The notes under the pieces were generated by a model. The model made no database searches. It had not been told where the DNA came from and worked only from the letters and a program-made list of their open reading frames with translations. A program made the translations under genes and the position numbers. A DNA stretch of 47,046 nt from Chamaesiphon sp. 336R_metabinner_41 (GTDB lineage Bacteria; Cyanobacteriota; Cyanobacteriia; Cyanobacteriales; Chamaesiphonaceae): assembly GCA_025359915.1 (NCBI GenBank), contig JANYDE010000075.1, forward strand, positions 1-47,046. The letters are read 5' to 3'. Positions 1 to 8,863 of the stretch are shown piece after piece; the first letter of the stretch is position 1, and every line of letters begins with the position of its first letter.

Positions 1-333
1 CATTACTTGTACGGATATATCGATTTCTTCACTAATTTTAGTTGATTTTAGCCGATTTCATTGAACTTGACTAACTTTTTATTGTTTATATCTCTCTCTG
101 TGTCTGGGTTTTGGCTTTTGTCAGCAAGCCCTAAATATAGACCACCGTCAATATAGATCGAGATCGTGTTTAGGATTGATCGAGTCTGCTCGATGTTAAG
201 CTGCTCCTATATAAGCCCAAATTGTCGCAATATATTCTTCACCGTTGAGACGGATATTCGATGCTTACATTTATATCGATGGTGGTCTATATTTTTTCAC
301 TTAAATATAGACCACCATCGATATAGATCGAGA
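1..333. other. Gene-free left edge with inverted and direct repeats
   Basis: No credible coding region is seen. The stretch holds an AT-rich part (1-120) and a repeat unit present three times: direct copies at about 132-171 and 302-341, exactly 170 bases apart with a few mismatches, and an inverted copy at 272-294. It lies just beyond the 3' end of gatA. A 77-codon open frame on the plus strand is made only of repeat sequence and is not supported. Confidence 0.6.
272..325. repeat. Perfect 23-bp inverted repeat (hairpin) downstream of gatA
   Basis: Positions 272-294 and 303-325 are exact reverse complements (core GGTGGTCTAT / ATAGACCACC) separated by an 8-base loop. The hairpin begins 9 bases past the gatA stop, so it could end gatA transcription, but it lacks a clear T run on that side. 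The nearby third copy of the unit suggests a dispersed repeat that may have been put to that use. Confidence 0.75.
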
Positions 334-1782
334 TCATATTTGGGGAGAACGAGTGTGCCAAGTGGTAGACTGCTCGTAGACATGGGCGACTTGGAGTAAG
401 ATATCCTCACGGAGCACATTGCTAATTAATTGCAATCCGATCGGCATTCCTTTATCATCAAAACCACAAGGGATACTGATCCCTGGTAAACCAGCGAGAT
501 TGACGGGAATCGTCATCAAGTCGGAGAGATACATGCTCAAAGGATCTGCGGTTTTTTCGCCAGCTTTGAAAGCCGTCGTCGGAGCGGTAGGAGTAATCAG
601 AATATCTACCTGACTGAAAGCCGCTTCAAAATCTTGCTTGATCAATGTCCGTACCTTTTGAGCTTTGAGATAATATGCGTCGTAATAACCCGCAGAAAGT
701 GCGTAAGTACCGAGCATAATTCGGCGTTTAACTTCCGCGCCAAATCCAGCGGCTCTAGTTTTGGTATACATCGACATTAAGTTATCAGCTTCGGCGCGAA
801 AGCCGTATTTCACGCCATCATAGCGAGCTAAATTAGCCGATGCTTCGGAAGGTGCAATCACGTAATAGGTAGGTAAACCATAGCGGAAACGGGGACAAGA
901 AATCTCTTGAATTTCTGCACCGAGGGAGCGGAAATGTTCGATCGATTGTCGCACAGATTCAGCGACTTGCGGATCTAAACCTTCGCCAAAAGTTTCGGTG
1001 ATAATCCCGATTTTCAAGCCTTTGGGTAAATCTGGAGTGAGTAATTGGGAGTACCTAGGAGTCTCGACTTTGAGGCTGGTAGAATCCTTGGGATCGTAAC
1101 CAACGATCGCTTCTAATAAGATTGCCGCATCTTCAACTGTACGCGCAAATGGGCCGATTTGATCCAAAGAAGAGGCATAAGCCACCAATCCAAATCGCGA
1201 GACTAGTCCATAGGTCGGTTTTAGCCCGACAACGCCACAGAAAGAAGCAGGCTGACGAATCGAACCACCAGTATCAGAACCGAGCGATACAACGCATTCT
1301 GACCCTGCTACAGCAGCAGCCGAGCCACCGGAAGATCCCCCAGGTACGCGCTCCAAATCCCAAGGATTGGCGGTGACTTGATAAGCCGAATTTTCGGTGG
1401 AACTTCCCATCGCAAATTCATCGAGGTTAGTTTTACCAAGGGATACCGCGCCCAAATCTTTGAGCTTTTGGGTAACGGTAGACTCATAAGGAGGGACAAA
1501 TCCTTCGAGGATTTTGGAGCCGCAGGTTGTCGCAATCCCCTGAGTACACATATTATCTTTCAACGCGATCGGAATCCCAGCCAGGAGTCCGATTTCTTCC
1601 CCTGCGGCGATTTTGGCATCTACTAATCTTGCCTGTGCGAGGGCTTGAGTGGGCGTGGTACAGAGGAAACTGCGCAATTTAGGTTCTAGCTTGTCAACAC
1701 GATCGATCGCTTCTGTGGCGATTTCTACTGCCGATCTTTGTTTTGTAACAAGCTGATTGTGCAACTCGCGAATAGATGTCAT
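334..1782 (-). CDS. gatA: Aspartyl/glutamyl-tRNA(Asn/Gln) amidotransferase subunit A
   Basis: This is the amidase subunit of the GatCAB complex. It releases ammonia from glutamine so that GatB can convert Glu-tRNA(Gln) to Gln-tRNA(Gln), which cyanobacteria need because they usually lack direct glutamine charging of that tRNA. The 482-residue protein has the normal family length. The amidase triad is visible: Lys75 in ALKDN, Ser150 in PGGSSGG and Ser174 in DTGGS, matching the family spacing. The gene stands alone here, with no gatB or gatC nearby, as is common in cyanobacteria. Just upstream of the start lie a G run and seven-base tandem repeats; a perfect hairpin follows the stop. Confidence 0.97.
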   Translation of the reverse strand: MTSIRELHNQLVTKQRSAVEIATEAIDRVDKLEPKLRSFLCTTPTQALAQARLVDAKIAAGEEIGLLAGIPIALKDNMCTQGIATTCGSKILEGFVPPYESTVTQKLKDLGAVSLGKTNLDEFAMGSSTENSAYQVTANPWDLERVPGGSSGGSAAAVAGSECVVSLGSDTGGSIRQPASFCGVVGLKPTYGLVSRFGLVAYASSLDQIGPFARTVEDAAILLEAIVGYDPKDSTSLKVETPRYSQLLTPDLPKGLKIGIITETFGEGLDPQVAESVRQSIEHFRSLGAEIQEISCPRFRYGLPTYYVIAPSEASANLARYDGVKYGFRAEADNLMSMYTKTRAAGFGAEVKRRIMLGTYALSAGYYDAYYLKAQKVRTLIKQDFEAAFSQVDILITPTAPTTAFKAGEKTADPLSMYLSDLMTIPVNLAGLPGISIPCGFDDKGMPIGLQLISNVLREDILLQVAHVYEQSTTWHTRSPQI

Positions 1783-1799
1783 GGGGGGGGAGGGGGGAG

Positions 1800-1852
1800 G
1801 TAAGTAATAAGTAATAAGTAATAAGTAATAAGTAATAAGTAATAAGTAATAA
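1800..1852. repeat. Heptanucleotide tandem repeat (TAAGTAA units)
   Basis: About seven head-to-tail copies of a 7-base AAGTAAT unit lie between the gatA start and the metallophosphoesterase stop. Short tandemly repeated repetitive sequences with 7-base units are typical of filamentous and related cyanobacteria. A shorter relative on the other strand (ATTACTT) lies at about 33876-33909, just upstream of chlG. Confidence 0.85.
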
Positions 1853-1869
1853 ACCTAAAACCTATAGCC

Positions 1870-2718
1870 TCAGCTACTAGAGACGAGATTAAACACAGAA
1901 ATTTCTGGACGACAGTTAAAACGAGCGTAGAGTTTGACTAGTCCAATGCCCCGATTAGTATACTGAATCATATCGCCAATTTGATAGCGGCCGATCGGGT
2001 ATTTTTTGGCAAGAGTAGGCACATATCCAGAGAAAAAGGGAACGCGCACCTGTCCGCCATGGGAGTGTCCAGACAATTGTAGCCCAAATCGTCCAGTGGC
2101 TGCGGTTTTGTCGGCAAAATCTGGCTCATGGGCAAGCATAATTGCGGCTCCAGTGGGGGGTAATTGGGCGAGGACAACATCGAGTTTGTCTTCATGAGCA
2201 AAGACATCACCAACGCCAGCAATATGTAATGTTGCGCCAGTGCGTTCCAGGGTATAGATACTGTTTTCAAGGAGAGTAATTCCAGCTTTGTGGATAGCTG
2301 CGCGGACAGGTTCCGCATCATTAAATACATCATGATTGCCCAAAATAGAGAGGGTACGATCGCGAGGATGTAATTTAGATAGAGTGTCTAGTAATTCTAA
2401 ATGCTGTTTAGGAATTCGAGTGATATGATCGCCCGTGATGACTACCAAATCTGGCTGTTCAGCATTAACAGATTCAACAACTTTTTCTAGTTGAGATCGA
2501 TCGATTCCATCGCCCGCATGAAGATCGCTAATCTGCACAATTTTATAGCCATTAAATACTCGATCTAATTTAGGCAACTTAATATCTATGTGATTTACCT
2601 CAAACCAAATTGGTTCGATTTTATGAGCGTAAACACTAGCTGAAAATATCAATATGCAGCAAATCAATATAACTTGAATTGCTTTGAATAAGATTAATTT
2701 AAATTTTGGTAAACGCAC
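1870..2718 (-). CDS. YkuE-like membrane-anchored metallophosphoesterase
   Basis: This is a calcineurin-like phosphoesterase with one N-terminal membrane segment, so the catalytic domain probably lies outside the cytoplasmic membrane. All metal-binding motifs are present in order: SDLHAGDG, TGDH, GNHDVF, LAHEPD and GHSHGGQ. The family hydrolyses phosphate mono- or diesters; YkuE-type members have been linked to cell-wall or lipid-associated substrates, and the substrate here is unknown. The open frame extends to 2853 and would overlap the upstream kinase gene, but its first 45 residues look like out-of-frame kinase sequence. I therefore choose the GTG at 2718, which starts right before the hydrophobic segment and gives 282 residues. 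It probably shares an operon with the kinase gene 58 bases upstream. Confidence 0.88.
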   Translation of the reverse strand: MRLPKFKLILFKAIQVILICCILIFSASVYAHKIEPIWFEVNHIDIKLPKLDRVFNGYKIVQISDLHAGDGIDRSQLEKVVESVNAEQPDLVVITGDHITRIPKQHLELLDTLSKLHPRDRTLSILGNHDVFNDAEPVRAAIHKAGITLLENSIYTLERTGATLHIAGVGDVFAHEDKLDVVLAQLPPTGAAIMLAHEPDFADKTAATGRFGLQLSGHSHGGQVRVPFFSGYVPTLAKKYPIGRYQIGDMIQYTNRGIGLVKLYARFNCRPEISVFNLVSSS

Positions 2719-2776
2719 GAGTAAATTAGGGGAAAGGGGAAAGGAACGACTAGAACCTAGAATCCTAATCTCCCAT

Positions 2777-3490
2777 CTAACATCTAACCGGAAACAGCAC
2801 CCGAAACTTGGAACCAGCACCAACTTGACTGACAACTGAGATCGAGCCACCACAACGAGTTAGAATATTTTGAACGATCGTCAAACCAACACCAGCTCCA
2901 CGATCTTCCTTCCCTAATTGGCGGATGCGATAAAAGCGATCAAAAATTTTGGGAATCTCTAATGGCGAAATACCAATGCCTGTATCTCTAAATTCTAACT
3001 GAACAGATTCACCTTGAATGGAAGCTTGAACAAATACATGTCCGCCATCGGGTGTATATTTAATTCCATTGTGCAATAGATCGATCGTGATTTGTCTCAG
3101 CCATGACTCAACATAGATGATTGTCGGCAAACCATCAGGGACGGTATAACCTAGCTTAATCCCTTTTTCTTCTGCTAATGGTTGATATGTGCTGACAATT
3201 CCAGGAATAATTTGTGATAACTGAATTGACACCATTTCTGCGGGATCTGGAGATCGATCGATTGCCAATAGTCTCGTTATGCCGTTAATTAGGATGTTCT
3301 GTCGATCGCATTCACCCCGAATCAATCCGAGATATCTTTGCCTCTGAATTTTTTTAATACCTGGAGATTCGAGTAATTGAAGTGCTGTCTTAATATTAGT
3401 TAAAGGCGTACACAACTCCTGCATCAAATGCGCGATCGACTCATCTTTTAAATCATTAAAATTTAATTCTGGAGTAACAGGATTTTCCAT
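2777..3490 (-). CDS. Short histidine-kinase-like protein lacking the phosphoacceptor His
   Basis: The 237-residue protein is a soluble dimerisation domain plus an ATPase domain, with no sensor region. The ATPase part looks intact: N box (LLHNGIKYTP), G1 (DTGIGIS), F box (FDRFYR) and G2 (GAGVGLTIVQ). The H box reads MQELCTPLTNIKT, so Gln24 stands where HisKA kinases carry the phosphorylated His (usual form HELRTPLT), and Cys27 replaces the Arg. A His three residues earlier (His21) is out of register. It may therefore be a kinase homologue that binds ATP without autophosphorylating, or one acting through a partner. The ATG at 3490 directly precedes the first domain. G-rich tandem repeats lie upstream. 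Confidence 0.82.
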   Translation of the reverse strand: MENPVTPELNFNDLKDESIAHLMQELCTPLTNIKTALQLLESPGIKKIQRQRYLGLIRGECDRQNILINGITRLLAIDRSPDPAEMVSIQLSQIIPGIVSTYQPLAEEKGIKLGYTVPDGLPTIIYVESWLRQITIDLLHNGIKYTPDGGHVFVQASIQGESVQLEFRDTGIGISPLEIPKIFDRFYRIRQLGKEDRGAGVGLTIVQNILTRCGGSISVVSQVGAGSKFRVLFPVRC

Positions 3491-3570
3491 CGAGAGGGGG
3501 GAGGGTGAAGGGGACTGAGGGACTGGGAGACTGGGGGACTGGGAGACTAGGGGACTGGGGGACTAGGATT
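3491..3570. repeat. G-rich heptanucleotide tandem repeat (GGGGACT units)
   Basis: Repeated seven-base units of the type GGGGACT and GGGAGACT run from just upstream of the kinase start to about 3570. They are degenerate but clearly tandem, and belong to the same class of short tandem repeats as those at 1800-1852, 5199-5282 and 16187-16224. Confidence 0.75.
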
Positions 3571-3598
3571 CTAATCGTTCCTTTCCCCTTCTTTCACT

Positions 3599-3664
3599 GT
3601 TGGCGAAGCCTCGCCTCTGGCGATACGTCAGCCGTAGCGTAGCGTCTCCTTAAGGAGAAGTGTC
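3599..3664. repeat. Dispersed palindromic repeat (TTGGCG..GCCT type)
   Basis: A compact repeat starting GTTGGCGAAGCCTCGCC, continuing with GTAGCGTAGCG and ending CTTAAGGAGAAG carries several small inverted repeats. Related pieces occur at 23400-23428 (GTTGGCGGAGCCTTTCCG) and 36094-36121 (TTGGCGGAGCCTCTCCC). Such modules are scattered through many cyanobacterial genomes. After it, 3660-3712 is a C-rich pyrimidine run of the form TCCCCTT. Confidence 0.75.
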
Positions 3665-3710
3665 CCCTTTCCCCTTTCCCCCTTTCCCCTTTCCCCCTTT
3701 CCTTTTCCCT

Positions 3711-5195
3711 CTAAAACTTAAGAGCTAGAGCAGCACGGGCTTGTTCGCGATCATCAAAATGGATTTTTTCGGTACCGAGGATTTGATAATCTTCATGTCC
3801 TTTACCCGCAATCAGGACTCCATCGCCAGATTGAGCGATCAAAATGGCGTGGGCAATGGCTTCGGCTCGATCGGCAATTACTTCTACACCGTCAGTACGG
3901 GTAATCCCTGCAACCACATCCTTGAGGATTTGGGCGGGATCTTCCGTGCGGGGATTGTCGGATGTTACCACGACTAAATCCGCAAGCTCGGTAGCAATTT
4001 TACCCATTAAAGGGCGTTTGGTGCGGTCTCGATCGCCACCACAACCAAATACACAGATCACTTTACCATGAATGAAGGGGCGGGCGGCGGTGAGCAAGCT
4101 TTCTAAACTGTCAGGGGTATGAGCATAATCGACGATCGTGGTGATATCCTGGGCGGGTGAAATCTGGACTCGTTCCATCCGTCCAGGTACGCCAGGAAAT
4201 TCTGCCATTGCGGTGACGATTGCTGCTAAGGTCATGCCGAGGTGTAAACTAGTCCCAACAGCAGCCAAGAAGTTTTCGAGGTTGTAGTCGCCAACTAGGG
4301 GCGAACTGAAGCCAATTTCACCATGGGGTGTATGGAGTTTTCCTTTGACTCCAGTTTGTTGGTACTCTAATTCGCTCGTCCACAGATCGGCGGTTGAATC
4401 GGTGGTACTATAGCTCCAAACTTGTGCAGCGGGAATCTGACTAATTAATCTTTTACCATACTCATCATCGAGATTGACGATCGCTCGTCCAGCTAGATAT
4501 TTAGGGCTAAATAATAATGCCTTAGCCTGGAAATAATTTTCCATATTCTCATGATAATCCAAGTGATCCTGAGTGAGATTGGTAAATACGCCCACCTCAA
4601 ACGGACACCCCATCGCTCGCCCTTGATCCAGCGCGTGAGAACTAACTTCCATCAGAGCTACCTGACTTCCAGCAGTTAGTGCGAGAGCTAATTGCTGTTG
4701 TAAATCGACAGCGAAAGGAGTCGTGTGAGTAGCTGTTTTTTGATAACCTTTCCAGCGCGTGTAAAGGGTACCGAGTAAGGCTGTGGAAATATCTGCCTTA
4801 CCAAGTAAATATTCAATAATATGAGTGGTAGTCGTTTTACCATTCGTACCAGTCACACCCACCATTTTGAGCGTATGAGCGGGGCGGTTGTAAAAAGTGC
4901 CAGCGAGGGCTGCACAAGCGGGTACCATATCTTCCGCGATGACTACGCAATTATTCGTGTCAGCGGGATGTACAGCGGCTGCGGCGGGCGAAATTATCGC
5001 ACCAATTGCGCCTGATGCGATCGATCCTTGCCAAAATTCACCCCCATCAACACGGGTTCCAGGCATCCCGATGAATAAATCGCCAGCAGTACAGGTGTGG
5101 GAGTTCGTTTTTAAGCCTGTTACTTCTAAGTCTAAATTTGGATGTGTACTAGAGAAAGTAATTTGGCTCTGAGATAGAAGTTCGCGTAGTTTCAT
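3711..5195 (-). CDS. murE: UDP-N-acetylmuramoyl-tripeptide synthetase (meso-DAP-adding type)
   Basis: MurE adds the third amino acid to the UDP-MurNAc dipeptide in cytoplasmic peptidoglycan precursor synthesis. From the chosen start the protein is 494 residues, normal for the family. The ATP-binding loop [11 protein letters not shown] lies near residue 115. The C-terminal DNPRTEDP motif is the signature of enzymes that add meso-diaminopimelate. The open frame runs to 5300, but the extra N-terminus is translated tandem repeat (recurring QLPTP and SHLPTP), so the ATG at 5195 (MKLRELL) is preferred. The gene stands alone between repeat-rich spacers. Confidence 0.96.
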   Translation of the reverse strand: MKLRELLSQSQITFSSTHPNLDLEVTGLKTNSHTCTAGDLFIGMPGTRVDGGEFWQGSIASGAIGAIISPAAAAVHPADTNNCVVIAEDMVPACAALAGTFYNRPAHTLKMVGVTGTNGKTTTTHIIEYLLGKADISTALLGTLYTRWKGYQKTATHTTPFAVDLQQQLALALTAGSQVALMEVSSHALDQGRAMGCPFEVGVFTNLTQDHLDYHENMENYFQAKALLFSPKYLAGRAIVNLDDEYGKRLISQIPAAQVWSYSTTDSTADLWTSELEYQQTGVKGKLHTPHGEIGFSSPLVGDYNLENFLAAVGTSLHLGMTLAAIVTAMAEFPGVPGRMERVQISPAQDITTIVDYAHTPDSLESLLTAARPFIHGKVICVFGCGGDRDRTKRPLMGKIATELADLVVVTSDNPRTEDPAQILKDVVAGITRTDGVEVIADRAEAIAHAILIAQSGDGVLIAGKGHEDYQILGTEKIHFDDREQARAALALKF

Positions 5196-5198
5196 AAG

Positions 5199-5282
5199 AG
5201 ATGGGAGATGGGAGATGGGAGTTGGGAGATGGGAGATGGGAGTTGGGAGTTGGGAGTTGGGAGTTGGGAGTTGGGAGTTGGG
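5199..5282. repeat. Heptanucleotide tandem repeat (GGGAGTT / GGGAGAT)
   Basis: About twelve seven-base units, mainly GGGAGAT near murE and GGGAGTT farther away, sit directly upstream of the murE start codon. Because the array touches the start region, changes in copy number would alter spacing to any promoter or ribosome-binding site and lengthen or shorten the spurious N-terminal frame. Confidence 0.9.
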
Positions 5283-5342
5283 TTTATCGGATCTTCTCAA
5301 ACGTACCTAGTCATTTAGTTACAAAACCACCCATCCCCACTT

Positions 5343-5609
5343 TTAACTGTTTTGGATGGAGAATTGCTGTAAAGTTTGTTGCACATGTGGAACCCCTGCG
5401 CGGGGTGAAAAACGAGGAATCAGACGTTCCTCCCCATCAACTTGTAAATATAGTACAGGGATTTCGTATTGATATCGATCGAACCACTCAGGGTTAGTCG
5501 TAATTTCTCTGATTTCGAGCTGAATATCCAGCTCGGTGATTTGCTCTAATTTTTCCTGCAAGCCTTCACATAAATGGCAGCCTACCTTGCTATACAAAAT
5601 TAAATGCAT
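5343..5609 (-). CDS. Glutaredoxin-like (DUF836-type) thiol protein
   Basis: The 88-residue protein has a thioredoxin-fold N-terminus reading [14 protein letters not shown], with a Cys-X-X-Cys pair (Cys10, Cys13), followed by the conserved IPVLYL segment that supplies the cis-proline. This fits the small glutaredoxin-like family often annotated DUF836, presumed to reduce disulfides or mixed glutathione disulfides in the cytoplasm. The length is typical. It lies upstream of murE on the same strand, but a 147-base spacer full of repeats separates them, so co-transcription is uncertain. Confidence 0.85.
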   Translation of the reverse strand: MHLILYSKVGCHLCEGLQEKLEQITELDIQLEIREITTNPEWFDRYQYEIPVLYLQVDGEERLIPRFSPRAGVPHVQQTLQQFSIQNS

Positions 5610-5919
5610 GGGATTTGAGCTAAACGATCGAACTTATTTAGTACAATAACTGGTATTGGCTAATTTTGAGAAGTGACAGTAGGTTGGGTAGAAGAATGAA
5701 ACCCAGCATTTCTAGGCTTACCACCGAAATTAGATCTCTGCAAGTCTGTTTGAGTCGCTGCGGAGATCTTTACCCCACCCCAGCCCTCCCCTTATAAAGG
5801 GGAGGGAGCCGGAAAGCAGCCCTCCCCTTATAAAGGGGGGTTGGGGGGTAACACCATCTCAACCTAAATCTAGTAGACTTGCTTATACATACCCTCAAAT
5901 TCCCTACACTCCCGCACCG
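5610..5919. other. Intergenic region with repeat fragments
   Basis: No gene is seen in this 310-base divergent spacer between the glutaredoxin-like gene and cruA. It holds a partial copy of the GTAGGTTGGGT element (5679-5717) and two CCCTCCCCTTATAAAGGGG palindromes (5784-5806 and 5820-5840). The cruA promoter must lie in or beside these repeats; no clear promoter was recognised. Confidence 0.6.
5784..5848. repeat. Tandem CCCTCCCCTTATAAAGGGGAGGG palindromes
   Basis: Two near-identical palindromes, 5784-5806 and 5820-5840, each centred on CTTATAAAG, lie head to tail with a 13-base spacer; the second continues into a G run to 5848. Each could form a strong C/G hairpin. Elements of this form are common in cyanobacterial intergenic DNA. 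Confidence 0.8.
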
Positions 5920-8004
5920 ATGGAAGAGCTGTTATATATTGAAATACCTACACCAGAGATTGATCGAGTCAGATCGTGGTTGCAGACGAAATGGCAGCCA
6001 GGAGTGGGTACAATAGTCATCACCCCCGACGGGTTGAGATTGCAATTTCCAAATAACGCTACCACTTCCACCCCAGAATTATCGATCTTCGTATGGACGT
6101 TGCAGAGAACCACCTATCTGAAAGTCTTTCGCTGGGCAGATAAATCGATTCCAGCCGAAGCGCAAATCGTCAAATCATTAACGTCTAAAATTCGCCAAGA
6201 ATTTCCCGCTACACATCCAGCACCGCCTGAAATCGATCTTAGTAACCAGTCGATTTTTGCCGCACTCGAACCTTACTACCCGACAACGGTTAAATACTTC
6301 CAAAAGATGCCCAACGGAGAAGCAGATCTCCAACGAGTATATTGGTGGGAAAAACGCTGGCGCGAAGGGGTTAAAAATCCGCAGGAACCCAAGCAGGTAA
6401 TATTTCGCGTCGATGATACTGCTCATTTAATCACAGATGATCGACCTAAATATGACCTAATTTATATCGGTGGCGCATTAGGTGTCATCCATGCAGCGGT
6501 GATGGCACGGTTAGGTTATCGAGTGCTACTGCTCGAACGTTTACCCTTTGGGCGGATGAATCGGGAGTGGAATATTTCCCGCGATGAGTTGCAGCGGTTG
6601 ATAGATTTAGATTTATTCACCCCTGCGGAAGTGGAAAGCGTAATTGCACGGGAATATGTGGATGGATTTAGTAAATTCTTTGATGCTTATAATCCGCCCA
6701 ATTGTCAGGCGAAAGTATTGTCTACACCGACGGTGTTGAATATTTGCTTAGATGCCGAGGCATTATTGCGCGTCTGCGGGGACAAATTGCGCCAAGCGGG
6801 TGGGGAAATCTGGGATGAGACAGAATTTAGCCGCGCTGATGTTTCGGAGCTAGAGACGGTCGTTACCAGCCAGCATTTGCCGACAGGTGAGACGAGGATT
6901 GCACGGGGTAGACTATTAGTAGATGCAATGGGTACGGCTTCACCGATTGCATGGCAATTAAATGGCGTTCATGCTTTTGATAGTGTATGCCCGACTGTGG
7001 GTGCAGCGATTGCCTCTGGCTTCGAGCCGGAAGTGTGGGATGCTCAATATGGGGATGTTTTATTCACTCATGGGGATATCTCGCGCGGGCGACAATTAAT
7101 CTGGGAATTATTTCCAGGTGCGGGGGAAGAACTCACCGTTTATTTATTCCATTACCATCAAGTCAACCCCGAAAATCCTGGCTCATTACTAGAAATGTAT
7201 GAGGATTTCTTCAACATTTTGCCAGAGTATCGCCGCTGCGACATGGACAAATTAGTTTGGCGGAAACCGACATTTGGCTATATTCCTGGACATTTCACCG
7301 TCAGTAGTAGCGATCGAGTGGTAGCATTCGATCGATTAGTCTCGATCGGTGATGCAGCTTCGCTGCAATCTCCCCTAGTATTCACCGGATTTGGTTCCCT
7401 CGTTCGCAATCTCCCCCGCCTCACGCACCTCCTCGATACCGCCCTCAAACACGATCTGTTAGACACCGACTCACTCAGCCGGATTCGTGCATATCAGAGT
7501 AATGTCGCCGTCACCTGGCTATTTTCCAAAGGGATGATGGTACCCACCGGAATGGCTTTGCCACCAGAGCGAATTAATGCAACGCTGAATACCTTCTTCG
7601 GCTTACTCGCTAACGAACCACCAGAAGTTGCCGATACATTTATCAAAGATCGCAGCGACTGGCTTACCTTCAATCGCCTCGCCCTCAAAGCCGCCAAACA
7701 AAATCCCTTATTATTACTCTGGATCTGGCAAATCGGTGGCGCAAAAGATATTTTCCGCTGGTTAGGTACTTATATCGTATTTGGATTGACTGCGATTATT
7801 AATTTTCTTTTTGCGGGCTGGATTCCAGCTCTAACTATCCAAATCCAACCTTGGTTAGAAGCTAAATCTCCAAGGATGTGGCTGCGGCTATTAGCATTTA
7901 GTTATAGCCTCAGATCTGGCACTCAACCACCACCGTTTCCACCAAGTGCCAAAATTACTACTTACGCTCACCTTGAATCAGAAACAAAATCTCTAGTGAA
8001 GTAG
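5920..8004 (+). CDS. cruA: CruA-type lycopene cyclase, FAD/NAD(P)-dependent
   Basis: The protein (694 residues) belongs to the CruA/CruP flavoprotein family; CruA cyclises the ends of lycopene on the way to beta-carotene in cyanobacteria and green sulfur bacteria. A nucleotide-binding motif (YIGGALGVIHAAV) lies near residues 182-194, followed by MNREWNISRDELQ, typical of the family. Farther on come LVDAMGTASPI and SIGDAASLQSPLVFTGFGSL. An N-terminal extension of about 175 residues, and a C-terminal part with hydrophobic segments around LLLLWIWQ and YIVFGLTAIINFLFAGW, favour CruA over the shorter CruP. The stop overlaps the end of a small convergent open frame by 47 bases. CruP remains the alternative identity. 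Confidence 0.78.
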   Translation: MEELLYIEIPTPEIDRVRSWLQTKWQPGVGTIVITPDGLRLQFPNNATTSTPELSIFVWTLQRTTYLKVFRWADKSIPAEAQIVKSLTSKIRQEFPATHPAPPEIDLSNQSIFAALEPYYPTTVKYFQKMPNGEADLQRVYWWEKRWREGVKNPQEPKQVIFRVDDTAHLITDDRPKYDLIYIGGALGVIHAAVMARLGYRVLLLERLPFGRMNREWNISRDELQRLIDLDLFTPAEVESVIAREYVDGFSKFFDAYNPPNCQAKVLSTPTVLNICLDAEALLRVCGDKLRQAGGEIWDETEFSRADVSELETVVTSQHLPTGETRIARGRLLVDAMGTASPIAWQLNGVHAFDSVCPTVGAAIASGFEPEVWDAQYGDVLFTHGDISRGRQLIWELFPGAGEELTVYLFHYHQVNPENPGSLLEMYEDFFNILPEYRRCDMDKLVWRKPTFGYIPGHFTVSSSDRVVAFDRLVSIGDAASLQSPLVFTGFGSLVRNLPRLTHLLDTALKHDLLDTDSLSRIRAYQSNVAVTWLFSKGMMVPTGMALPPERINATLNTFFGLLANEPPEVADTFIKDRSDWLTFNRLALKAAKQNPLLLLWIWQIGGAKDIFRWLGTYIVFGLTAIINFLFAGWIPALTIQIQPWLEAKSPRMWLRLLAFSYSLRSGTQPPPFPPSAKITTYAHLESETKSLVK

Positions 8005-8308
8005 GTGATGCGCTCCCAGAGTGGATTAATTGTCGGGAGAAAATATTTAACACCCTAGTTCTTCGTTGCCAATAACCCCCTCCGGCGGTTCCAGCTTTTC
8101 TTATAGGCGTTGTTAAGGAGATTTTACTTATATCAAGACCTGCTTTTTCTAGCTGAATCACAGCGTGATTTGCTTCAACTGCTGAGGCAAATTGAGCGAT
8201 GATATTGTCTTGGAGTTGTTGATGAAACCCAATTGGCTTGCGCATACTTCCACTCGTTTTTTGAACGATCTGTGGTGACAAATCGATTTTAACTATTACT
8301 TTCTGCAT
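7958..8308 (-). CDS. Small hypothetical protein, possibly a decayed DUF1269-like fragment
   Basis: The open frame encodes 116 residues. Its middle part (IIAQFASAVEANHAVIQL followed by EKAGLDISKISL) resembles the N-terminal half of general-stress domain proteins in which a short alpha/beta unit precedes a glycine-rich membrane hairpin. After a GTAGGG segment the similarity stops and the last 35 residues look unlike that family, with the end overlapping the cruA 3' end on the other strand. A frameshifted or truncated remnant is as likely as a working gene. No function is assigned. Confidence 0.4.
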   Translation of the reverse strand: MQKVIVKIDLSPQIVQKTSGSMRKPIGFHQQLQDNIIAQFASAVEANHAVIQLEKAGLDISKISLTTPIRKAGTAGGGYWQRRTRVLNIFSRQLIHSGSASPTSLEILFLIQGERK

Positions 8309-8863
8309 GTATTATCAAATATAGGGCAGGTAAATGTCGATGAGTCGATCGGCTGACAAAGATATGAAGAGACCGAAATAAATACCTTAAATCCATATAC
8401 CAGAGCACTTGTAGTAACTAGTGAATTTAGCGAGCTAAATGCCAGCACTATAGAGATCTCAAAAATAAAGATCCACAATATGCAGATCGAATCCAGATCG
8501 AGATCGACAGAGTGACGACAATCTGACTAAAATCGAGCGTCAATCCTTATTATTCTTGGCTAGGGTGGGGTCTTCGCCCAGCTCCAGATGACTGTCAGTT
8601 GCCAGGAATACGTCACCCGTGAGATGTTTGGCTCCGGTAGTGCGCTCGATTACGTCTTTGAATTGTTCGACTGTCACCGAGCTAATCAATTGGGTAAATT
8701 CAGGCAGTCCCAATTGTAACCGCCAGAAATAATAGAATCGATCGCCATTCGATTGATCGATCTAGGATTGGCAATGATCGAGATTGAGTTGAAATTCGAT
8801 CGAACTACCATTCCGATCCAAATATTACTAATAATTCTCAATAATTTAAGATTTAATTCAAAC
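8309..8863. other. Long spacer with a possible gene remnant
   Basis: Between the small DUF1269-like frame and the parvulin-like pair there is no ATG-started gene with convincing composition. A 73-codon open stretch on the minus strand (8540-8761) looks coding by composition and is listed separately. A 60-codon frame at 8296-8478 is hydrophobic but without other support. Confidence 0.5.
8540..8761 (-). pseudogene. Open frame without ATG, probable C-terminal gene remnant
   Basis: Between an in-frame TAG just upstream and a TGA at 8540-8542, 73 codons stay open and read like protein: FYYFWRLQLGLPEFTQLISS, then VTVEQFKDVIERTTGAKHLT and GDVFLATDSHLELGED. There is no ATG; the only start options are TTG or GTG inside. 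The acidic, lysine-ending C-terminus looks like a natural protein end. I do not recognise the family. It may be the tail of a gene whose 5' part has been lost, or a short gene using TTG. Confidence 0.35.

Noticed and set aside
166-399. 77-codon open frame on the plus strand
   Set aside because: It consists of the repeat units and overlaps the gatA 3' end; no domain or ribosome-binding site.
8296-8478. 60-codon hydrophobic frame on the minus strand
   Set aside because: It overlaps the DUF1269-like frame and has no ribosome-binding site or recognisable motif; AT-rich chance opening is likely.
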